From: Gammaproteobacteria bacterium
GTDB taxonomy: Bacteria; Pseudomonadota; Gammaproteobacteria; JAJDOJ01
DNA length: 10,109 nt
Direction: 5' to 3'
Assembly (NCBI GenBank): GCA_027030565.1
Contig: JALVEU010000214.1
Coordinates: forward strand, 1-10,109
The notes under the pieces are model-generated. The model was not told the DNA's origin, did not search any database, and worked only from the letters and a program-made list of their open reading frames with translations. The position numbers and the translations under genes are program-made. Below, in pieces: positions 1 to 5,533 of this stretch (position 1 is its first letter; the number at the start of each line of letters is the position of its first letter).

Positions 1-1098
1 CTTCAGCCCCTGCTCCAGGGTCTCGGCGAAGCGTTCTTCTTCACGGCGCAAGGCCGCCACCACGCGATCCGCCGACGCGGCCAGCTCCGGATAGGCGGTG
101 CCCATCACTTCCACCAGTGGATGCACAAGCCGGTGGAAGAACGGTTCACGCAGGCCCAGGCCGTGCCCGTGGCGCAAGGCGCGACGAATGATGCGACGCA
201 AGACATAGCCCCGGCCCTCGTTGGACGGCAGCACGCCGTCGGTGATCAGAAAACTGCTGGAGCGGATGTGATCCGCGATCACCTTCAGCGAGGGGCTGCG
301 CGGATCGGCACCGGGGGCCAGCGCCCGGATCGCCGCGATCAGGTGACGAAAGATGTCGATCTCGTAATTGTCGTGCACGCCCTGCATCACGGCGGCCAGG
401 CGTTCCAGTCCCATCCCCGTGTCGATGGAGGGCCTGGCGATGGGGTGCAGGTTGCCTTCCTTGTCCCGGTCGTATTGCGTGAAAACCAGATTCCAGATCT
501 CCACATAGCGGTCCCCGTCGGCGTCCGGAGAGCCCGGGGGGCCTCCGGGGATCTCGGGACCGTGATCGTAGAAGATCTCCGAGCTCGGGCCACAGGGGCC
601 TGTATCGCCCATGGTCCAGAAGTTGTCCTCTCCCGCGATCCGGGTGAAGCGTTCCGGCGCCACCCCGATCTCCTTGAGCCAGATGTCTGCCGCCTCGTCG
701 TCGTCGATGTATACCGTGACCCAGAGCCGCTCGGGCGGAATGCCCAATACGCCGGTGAGGAACTCCCAGGCGTAGTGGATCGCCTCACGCTTGAAATAGT
801 CACCGAAACTGAAGTTGCCCAGCATTTCGAAGAAAGTGTGATGCCGGGCCGTGTAGCCCACGTTCTCCAGGTCGTTGTGCTTGCCTCCCGCCCGCATACA
901 GCGCTGGCAGCTCGCCGCCCGCGTGTAGGGGCGCTTCTCCAGCCCCAGGAACACGTTTTTGAACGGCACCATGCCGGCATTGGTGAACAACAGCGTCGGG
1001 TCGTTCTCGGGCACGAGGGAGCTCGAGGGTACGATCTCATGCCCCCTCTCCCGGAAGAATTCCAGAAAGCCCGTGCGCAGCTCCGATGTGCTCTTCAT
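1..1098 (-). CDS. alaS: Alanyl-tRNA synthetase, N-terminal 366 residues (cut by left edge)
   Basis: Cytoplasmic class II aminoacyl-tRNA synthetase that charges tRNA-Ala with alanine. The visible part is the catalytic domain. Residues 36-52 (LLFTNAGMVPFKNVFLG) are class II motif 1, residues 85-103 (from RHHTFFEMLGNFSFGD) are motif 2, and GMGLERL at 228-234 is motif 3. The arginine-rich helix around 290-305 (RRIIRRALRHG) belongs to the tRNA-recognition part. The editing and C-Ala domains lie off the window, since E. coli AlaS is about 876 residues. I chose the ATG at 1098 because MKSTSELR aligns with the usual family N-terminus. An in-frame ATG at 1119 would add seven residues, and neither start has a strong Shine-Dalgarno. 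It lies 46 bp downstream of recX on the same strand, so co-transcription with recA-recX is likely. The frame is intact to the edge. Confidence 0.97.
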   Translation of the reverse strand, partial: MKSTSELRTGFLEFFRERGHEIVPSSSLVPENDPTLLFTNAGMVPFKNVFLGLEKRPYTRAASCQRCMRAGGKHNDLENVGYTARHHTFFEMLGNFSFGDYFKREAIHYAWEFLTGVLGIPPERLWVTVYIDDDEAADIWLKEIGVAPERFTRIAGEDNFWTMGDTGPCGPSSEIFYDHGPEIPGGPPGSPDADGDRYVEIWNLVFTQYDRDKEGNLHPIARPSIDTGMGLERLAAVMQGVHDNYEIDIFRHLIAAIRALAPGADPRSPSLKVIADHIRSSSFLITDGVLPSNEGRGYVLRRIIRRALRHGHGLGLREPFFHRLVHPLVEVMGTAYPELAASADRVVAALRREEERFAETLEQGLK

Positions 1099-1144
1099 GC
1101 TGTCTCGATCCCAGGTCATGGGAAGCGGTCGCGCCCACTCACCC

Positions 1145-1594
1145 CTACATCACGGCATCCCGCACCACGTCTGCGGGAAACCCCCGCCGCTCCAGAAACC
1201 GCATACGGCGCGCACGTTCTCGAAAATCCGCCGGCGGCTGCGCACCGAAACGGCGCAAGACCTGCCGCCGCGCCCGATCGACCCATTCACTCGCATAGTC
1301 ACGCAATGCAGCGTCGATCAGGGCCGGCTCCACACCGCGCTCGCGCAGCTCGAAGGCGATACGGCGCGGACCGTAGCCGCGTTCCACCCGAGCCCGCGCA
1401 TAGGCGTCCGCGAAACGGCGGTCACTCAACAGGTCTTCCGCCACCAGCGCGTCCAGTAGGATGCCGATGGCCGCATCCTCGAATCCACTACGCCGCAGCT
1501 TCTCCTGCAGCTCCAGACGGCTGTGCTCACGCCGGGCCAGAAGCCGCAGGGCCTGGCCGCGGATGTCAGGCCTCGGCCGGTGCCGGTTCGGCAC
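1145..1594 (-). CDS. recX: RecX, regulator of RecA
   Basis: Small cytoplasmic protein that in known members binds RecA filaments and limits their extension and ATPase activity. The predicted protein has 149 residues, compared with 166 in E. coli, and is made of helical RecX repeats. Recognisable blocks are ALRLLARREHS near the N-terminus, LLSDRRFADAYARAR with YGPRRIAFELRERG in the middle, and RMRFLERRGFPADVV at the C-terminus. The frame has no ATG near the expected start. I chose the GTG at 1592-1594, which overlaps the last 29 bases of recA. A GGAGG lies directly against this GTG, closer than usual. The next in-frame ATG is at 1654, which would add 20 residues encoded opposite RecA codons and unlike RecX. 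Translational coupling to recA is likely. Identity is secure and the exact start is not. Confidence 0.93.
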   Translation of the reverse strand: MPNRHRPRPDIRGQALRLLARREHSRLELQEKLRRSGFEDAAIGILLDALVAEDLLSDRRFADAYARARVERGYGPRRIAFELRERGVEPALIDAALRDYASEWVDRARRQVLRRFGAQPPADFRERARRMRFLERRGFPADVVRDAVM

Positions 1595-2597
1595 CCTCCA
1601 CCCCGCGCTTGGGCAGGACTCGCTCGCGGATCGCGCGCTCCAGCGACTCGGCAAGCTCGGGATGTGCTTTCAGATACTCCCGGGCATTCTCCTTGCCCTG
1701 GCCGATACGCGTGCCGTCGAGGCTATACCAGGCACCGGACTTCTGCACCAAGCCTTCCTGCACACCCAGATCGAGCAACTCCCCATAGCGCGAGATCCCC
1801 TCTCCATACAGGATCTCGAACTCCGCCTGCTTGAACGGGGGGGCGAGCTTGTTCTTGACCACCTTCACACGAGTCTGGTTGCCCAGGACTTCCTCGCCCT
1901 TCTTGATGGCACCGGTACGCCGGATGTCCAACCGCACCGAGGCATAGAACTTCAGTGCATTGCCGCCGGTGGTGGTCTCCGGATTGCCGTACATCACACC
2001 GATCTTCATCCGGATCTGGTTGATGAAGACCACCATGGTGTTGGAACGCTTGATGTTGCCCGTCAGCTTGCGCAGCGCCTGAGACATGAGACGGGCCTGC
2101 AGCCCCACATGGGAGTCACCCATGTCGCCCTCGATCTCGGCCTTGGGCGTGAGCGCGGCGACCGAGTCCACCACCACCACGTCCACAGCCCCCGAGCGCA
2201 CCAGCATGTCGGCGATCTCCAAGGCCTGCTCGCCGGTGTCCGGCTGCGAAACCAAGAGGTCGTCCACGTTCACGCCCAGCTTCCGCGCGTAGACCGGATC
2301 CAGCGCATGCTCCGCATCGATAAACGCGGCCGTCCCGCCCTGCCGCTGGCATTCGGCGATCACGTGCAGGGTCAGCGTCGTCTTGCCCGAGGACTCCGGT
2401 CCATAGATTTCCACCACCCGCCCACGGGGAAGCCCGCCCACCCCCAGGGCCAAGTCCAGGGCCAGGGATCCGGTCGAGATCACGTCCACGTCCCGTGCGG
2501 CGCTGCTGTCTCCGAGCCGCATCACCGCCCCCTTGCCGAACTGCCGCTCGATCTGTCCGAGGGCGGCCGCCAGGGCCTTGCGCCGGTCGTCTTGCAC
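1566..2597 (-). CDS. recA: Recombinase RecA
   Basis: ATP-dependent strand-exchange protein of homologous recombination and co-protease of the SOS response. At 343 residues it is close to E. coli RecA (353). Walker A is GPESSGKT at 66-73. The catalytic glutamate is E96 in AEHALDP. Walker B is VDVVVVDS at 138-145. Loop 1 covers EIEGDMGDSHVG around 154-165, and loop 2 runs from FINQIRMKIG to GNPETTTGG (about 191-212). The C-terminal tail is short and carries scattered acidic residues. The start codon is GTG at 2595-2597, chosen because MQDDRRKALAAALGQIE matches the family N-terminus and a very strong ribosome binding site precedes it. recX starts inside its 3' end. Upstream are 163 non-coding bases and then thpR on the same strand. 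I found no canonical gammaproteobacterial LexA box in that gap. Confidence 0.99.
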   Translation of the reverse strand: MQDDRRKALAAALGQIERQFGKGAVMRLGDSSAARDVDVISTGSLALDLALGVGGLPRGRVVEIYGPESSGKTTLTLHVIAECQRQGGTAAFIDAEHALDPVYARKLGVNVDDLLVSQPDTGEQALEIADMLVRSGAVDVVVVDSVAALTPKAEIEGDMGDSHVGLQARLMSQALRKLTGNIKRSNTMVVFINQIRMKIGVMYGNPETTTGGNALKFYASVRLDIRRTGAIKKGEEVLGNQTRVKVVKNKLAPPFKQAEFEILYGEGISRYGELLDLGVQEGLVQKSGAWYSLDGTRIGQGKENAREYLKAHPELAESLERAIRERVLPKRGVEGAEPAPAEA

Positions 2598-2601
2598 TAG
2601 G

Positions 2602-2611
2602 GATCACCTCC
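2602..2611 (-). promoter_or_regulatory. Extended Shine-Dalgarno of recA
   Basis: On the minus strand this reads GGAGGTGATC, a ten-base match to the anti-Shine-Dalgarno end of bacterial 16S rRNA. The GGAGG core ends nine bases before the GTG start of recA. It settles the choice of the non-ATG start and predicts efficient translation. Confidence 0.85.
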
Positions 2612-2709
2612 GCTGATCAAAGGCCGAACGGCGTATCCGCCACGCCGCCACCAGGATTCCACAAACAACGTGCCCGCAGGGCGGGGCACCGCGCTGCGGA
2701 TCCGTCGGG

Positions 2710-2715
2710 ATTTTA
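2710..2715 (-). promoter_or_regulatory. Possible -10 element of a recA promoter
   Basis: TAAAAT on the minus strand, in the only A/T-rich patch of the 163-bp gap before recA, about 110 bases ahead of the start codon. It matches five of six positions of the sigma-70 -10 consensus. No good -35 hexamer sits 17 bases upstream, so this is tentative. Just upstream and adjoining it is CTG-N8-CAG, two bases too short to be a canonical LexA site. Confidence 0.35.
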
Positions 2716-2753
2716 CTGCAATGGTCCAGCGCACGCATGGCCTGGGCGCGGAA

Positions 2754-2777
2754 CCGGCCTCTATGCCGCAAGGCCGG
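2754..2777 (-). terminator. Hairpin spanning the thpR stop codon, possible terminator or attenuator
   Basis: CCGGCCT at 2754-2760 and AGGCCGG at 2771-2777 form a perfect seven-base-pair stem with a ten-base loop, and the thpR TAG lies in the loop. In the minus-strand transcript the stem is followed only by TTCC, not a long U tract, so intrinsic termination would be weak. It may reduce read-through from thpR into recA or protect the 3' end of the thpR message. Confidence 0.4.
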
Positions 2778-3363
2778 AAAAGGATTTCAATACGCGGTAC
2801 CGTGCGCCTTGCGGTGCCGTGACCGACTCCACCAGCACGAACCGATCCACCGGCCACTCGATCGGTGCCACCTCCACCGGCCCTGGCGTGGCCAACTCCC
2901 CGTTGCGAAACAAGGTCACATGGGGCCAGAACGGGCGTGGATCGGGCCGGTATCCGCAGGGCTCCAGCGCCTTGGAGAGCAGGGCGACGAGACGGGCGAG
3001 CGGCTCCGGAACACGGCTGGCGCCGAGCCACACCACACGGGAGCCGCGGAACTGCCCCACTTTGTCCAGCACCAGGGTGAAGGGCTCCAGTCGCACCGTC
3101 GCGGCCGCAGTCTCCAGGCAGCAGGTAGTCTCCTCATCCACAGGCCCGATGAAGGCCAGCGTGAGGTGGAGATTCTCCATGGGGACCGGCCTGCCGCGCC
3201 GGCGCGGCAGGCGTCTGCCTACACGCGCCATCCGCGCACGGACGACCGCCGGTGGCCACAGGGCAAAGAAGAGTCGCCTTCGCTGAGGTCCCTTTTCCGA
3301 GGCCTGTCCCGGGCCCGACCGGGATTCCGCATTCGTCATGGGCACAGCCGGCGGGTGCCACAT
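2761..3363 (-). CDS. thpR: RNA 2',3'-cyclic phosphodiesterase (LigT/ThpR, 2H family)
   Basis: Cytoplasmic 2H phosphoesterase. Known members hydrolyse 2',3'-cyclic phosphate ends of RNA to 2'-phosphomonoesters and ligate tRNA halves in vitro. The protein has 200 residues, slightly longer than the usual 175-190 because of a polar tail of about 28 residues before the domain begins at RRLFFALWPP. Both catalytic HxTx motifs are present: HLTL at 66-69 and HVTL at 148-151. I chose the ATG at 3363 because GGGGAG lies seven bases upstream. An in-frame ATG at 3339 would remove eight residues but has no ribosome binding site. The gene precedes recA on the same strand with a 163-bp gap, and a hairpin covers its stop codon. 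It is divergent from the cytochrome gene. Its biological role is not firmly established in any species. Confidence 0.93.
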   Translation of the reverse strand: MWHPPAVPMTNAESRSGPGQASEKGPQRRRLFFALWPPAVVRARMARVGRRLPRRRGRPVPMENLHLTLAFIGPVDEETTCCLETAAATVRLEPFTLVLDKVGQFRGSRVVWLGASRVPEPLARLVALLSKALEPCGYRPDPRPFWPHVTLFRNGELATPGPVEVAPIEWPVDRFVLVESVTAPQGARYRVLKSFSGLAA

Positions 3364-3370
3364 CCTGGCG

Positions 3371-3376
3371 CTCCCC
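3371..3376 (-). promoter_or_regulatory. Shine-Dalgarno of thpR
   Basis: GGGGAG on the minus strand, seven bases before the ATG at 3363. It decides the longer of the two possible thpR starts. Confidence 0.65.
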
Positions 3377-3419
3377 GCAAGCCCCGAGGATCAAGACCGT
3401 TCGTTGGACTTCTCACGTA

Positions 3420-3433
3420 TTGATGACCATCAA
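3420..3433. promoter_or_regulatory. Perfect FNR/Anr operator upstream of the octahaem cytochrome
   Basis: TTGAT-GACC-ATCAA matches the FNR consensus TTGAT-N4-ATCAA at every defined position. FNR (Anr in pseudomonads) is an oxygen-sensing [4Fe-4S] activator that binds this palindrome when oxygen is absent. The centre lies between 3426 and 3427. Class II activation, centred at -41.5, would put the transcription start near 3468, just ahead of the cytochrome start codons and near a -10-like AATAAC at 3460-3465. The site is symmetric and also lies about 63 bases in front of the divergent thpR start, but its spacing suits the cytochrome better. By chance a ten-base perfect match is expected about 0.01 times in a window of this size. 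Confidence 0.85.
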
Positions 3434-3459
3434 CGTTCCACTTGGCCCAAATCAAGGAC

Positions 3460-3465
3460 AATAAC
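3460..3465 (+). promoter_or_regulatory. Probable -10 element of the cytochrome promoter
   Basis: AATAAC matches four of six positions of TATAAT, including the three central bases ATA and the following A. It lies at the distance from the FNR palindrome expected for a class II FNR-dependent promoter, which usually lacks a good -35 box. A start about six bases downstream (3468-3472) excludes the TTG at 3442 as translation start. Confidence 0.5.
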
Positions 3466-3501
3466 ATCAATCGGCCCATGATCCTCGGATACCCTCTGCC
3501 C

Positions 3502-4947
3502 ATGCATCACCGGACCATGACTGCAAGCCTGTCCATTGCTGCGCGCCATGCGCTCCTTGCCATCCTGGCGCTGTCCGCACTGGCGGCGCTCGCCCTGGCC
3601 ACGGCCGCAGAGGCCCCGGCGGACGGGACAGAGGCCGGCTCGGCATCCGGCTGCCTCCGCTGCCATAAAGGGATCGAGCCCATCGCACCGGAGAAGAGCC
3701 CCATGATGGTCCAGGTCCACATGCTTGGACGCCTGCGGGGCGACCCGGCGGGCTGCGTGGTCTGCCACGGGGGCAATCCACAGGCCCGCACCGCGGATCA
3801 GGCCCACCGAGGTGCACCGAAGGTTTCCAAGCACTGCCAATGCCCCACCCCAGAGGCGTTCTACCCCGACCCGGGCGCCCTGGACGTGGCTGAACACACC
3901 TGCGGACAATGTCATCGGGGCTACGTGGCGCGGTTGCAGCGTTCCCTCATGGCCACGGAGGCTGGCAAGATCAACGCCACGATCAAGACACCCGCCCCCC
4001 CACCGGGCGCGTTGTGGGGCAACCGCAGCGTGGAGGACAGCGATGGCCCAGAGCCCGCAGTGGGCACATCGGCCTACAAGCGCTATATGCAAGCCCTCAT
4101 GGAGACGCATCCCGCTGCCTTCGCCACCCGACTCACCGCATTGCCGCACCCCCAGAACCCCACCTCCACCGCCCATGGAACAGCGGAACCGTTGGCCCGA
4201 TATTGGCGGGCCTGCGACGGCTGTCACTTGCATACCGAGGGAAGGGGCGCCAGCGGTGAGTTTCGCGGACGAGGGTGTTCGGCCTGCCACATGCCCTATG
4301 CCGCGGATGCCCGCTATGCCGGAGCCGATCCCACCATCGACCGGCGCGAGCTCGGGCATGCACTTACGCATACCCTGCAAGGCACGCGCAAGACCCAGGT
4401 CCACTATGCCAAGTCCAGCCATACCGGTATTTCCATGCGAACTTGCAATACCTGTCACGGTCGCGAAGCCGCCTATCTGAAGACCGGGCTGCGTCCCTCG
4501 CAAACGGTACGCCGTCTCGATGACCGGCATCATGCGCAGGCCCTCCGCGGCCAAGGGCTGCTGCTGTGCCAGGACTGCCATACCAGTAACGAAGTCCACG
4601 GCGACGGCAACATCGCCGTCACACTGGGCGCTCAGGCCGAGGTGCGATGTGCCGACTGCCATGGCACCGAAAAAGCCTACCCCTGGGAGCTCCCTCTGGG
4701 CTTCGGGGATCCCTTTCAGCCCGGGGCGGACGTGAAGATGAAAGGGCCCCGCGGCCTCGCGCAACACCTGCAGAAGGTGACCTCGTGGTGGGCCACCCGC
4801 TATCCCAAGGCCGACGGCTATCTGATGAGCAGTCGCGGCAACCCCCTGGGCAACGTGGTCAAGGAAGGGCGTCGCGTGGTTCTGCACTCGGCCACCGGCA
4901 AAGACTTCGAGGTTCCCCTGTTCAAGAAGACGAAGGATGCGCCCTGA
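3502..4947 (+). CDS. Periplasmic octahaem c-type cytochrome, substrate unknown
   Basis: Exported multihaem electron-transfer or reductase protein of 481 residues. Residues 1-37 look like a Sec signal peptide, with basic residues at the start, a hydrophobic ALLAILALSALAALALA core and an Ala-rich cleavage region near TAAEA. Eight CXXCH haem motifs begin at residues 51, 85, 134, 238, 259, 315, 356 and 383. There is no CXXCK, so the special active-site haem of NrfA and the ONR/OTR octahaem reductases is absent. An extra CxC (HCQC, 111-114) sits between haems 2 and 3. About 95 haem-free residues end the protein. No membrane anchor other than the signal is visible. Starts at 3478, 3502 and 3517 are all possible and none has a good Shine-Dalgarno; 3502 and 3517 best suit the signal peptide and predicted promoter. 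It is preceded by an FNR box and converges on pncC, with no redox partner nearby. The reaction cannot be assigned. Confidence 0.88.
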   Translation: MHHRTMTASLSIAARHALLAILALSALAALALATAAEAPADGTEAGSASGCLRCHKGIEPIAPEKSPMMVQVHMLGRLRGDPAGCVVCHGGNPQARTADQAHRGAPKVSKHCQCPTPEAFYPDPGALDVAEHTCGQCHRGYVARLQRSLMATEAGKINATIKTPAPPPGALWGNRSVEDSDGPEPAVGTSAYKRYMQALMETHPAAFATRLTALPHPQNPTSTAHGTAEPLARYWRACDGCHLHTEGRGASGEFRGRGCSACHMPYAADARYAGADPTIDRRELGHALTHTLQGTRKTQVHYAKSSHTGISMRTCNTCHGREAAYLKTGLRPSQTVRRLDDRHHAQALRGQGLLLCQDCHTSNEVHGDGNIAVTLGAQAEVRCADCHGTEKAYPWELPLGFGDPFQPGADVKMKGPRGLAQHLQKVTSWWATRYPKADGYLMSSRGNPLGNVVKEGRRVVLHSATGKDFEVPLFKKTKDAP

Positions 4948-4983
4948 ACGGGGGCTGGCCCTCCCCCTGCGACAGCGAAACCT

Positions 4984-5466
4984 TTAGTCCAGGCGCATCA
5001 CTCCTTCCAGAGCGGTCAGCACCGATTGGCGGCGCACCGCTTCGCGATCGCCGGTGAAGTGTTCCTGCGCGGTATACAGCGCACCATCCCGTCGGCCCCA
5101 TGCGAACCACACGAGGCCCACGGGCTTGTCCGGGGTGCCCCCCGTGGGTCCGGCAATACCGCTCACTGCCAGGGCCGCCGTGGCCGGGCTGTGGTGCAGT
5201 GCACCGGCCACCATCTCGCGCACCGTCTGCTCGCTCACCGCCCCCCAGCGCTCCAACGTGGCTGGGCGCACACCCAGCAGCTCCTGCTTGGCCCGGTTGG
5301 TGTAGGTCACGAATCCCCGCTCGAACCAGGAGGAGCTGCCGGGTACGTCCGTGAGCGCCTTGGCCACCCAACCGCCGGTGCACGACTCCGCAGTGGCCAG
5401 TGTCCAGCGCCGGGCCCGCAGCCAGTGCCCGCAGCGCTCCGAGAGCCCATACAGATCACGATCCAT
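4984..5466 (-). CDS. pncC: Nicotinamide-nucleotide amidase (CinA C-terminal domain family)
   Basis: Cytoplasmic enzyme that in characterised members deamidates NMN to nicotinate mononucleotide. This recycles the NMN released by NAD-dependent DNA ligase. The stand-alone domain is 160 residues, like E. coli PncC (165), and lacks the N-terminal MoaB-like part of full-length CinA. TAESCTGG at 25-32 carries the conserved serine motif, and the block from SGIAGPTGG through DKPVG (102-117) is the other family signature. I chose the ATG at 5464-5466 because MDRDLYGLSERCG starts where the family does. A longer open frame to 5601 overlaps mutS and is spurious. There is no clear Shine-Dalgarno. It is divergent from mutS (67 bp) and convergent with the cytochrome (36 bp between stop codons). 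A pncC-recA linkage is common in bacteria, but here two genes intervene. Confidence 0.95.
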   Translation of the reverse strand: MDRDLYGLSERCGHWLRARRWTLATAESCTGGWVAKALTDVPGSSSWFERGFVTYTNRAKQELLGVRPATLERWGAVSEQTVREMVAGALHHSPATAALAVSGIAGPTGGTPDKPVGLVWFAWGRRDGALYTAQEHFTGDREAVRRQSVLTALEGVMRLD

Positions 5467-5533
5467 ACGCGATACTATACCGGCCCCGGCCCGACCGTGA
5501 GGCCGGCGACCCGCCCGGCATCTCCTGTGACCA

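Noticed and set aside
121..1788. Long open frame of 555 codons on the plus strand
   Set aside because: It lies opposite alaS, recX and recA, which are clearly real, and its protein is low in recognisable structure. Such shadows are normal in GC-rich DNA.
3442..3501. TTG start that would lengthen the cytochrome by 20 residues
   Set aside because: It lies upstream of the predicted transcription start, lacks a Shine-Dalgarno, and would bury the signal peptide behind a polar tail.
3430..4887. Open frame of 485 codons antisense to the cytochrome
   Set aside because: The plus strand carries eight haem motifs and a signal peptide. The antisense protein is glycine- and alanine-rich with no family features.
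4950..4967. GGGGG...CCCCC hairpin between the cytochrome and pncC as a terminator
   Set aside because: The stem is five pairs of G and C with no T tract on either side, and alternative weak pairings compete with it.
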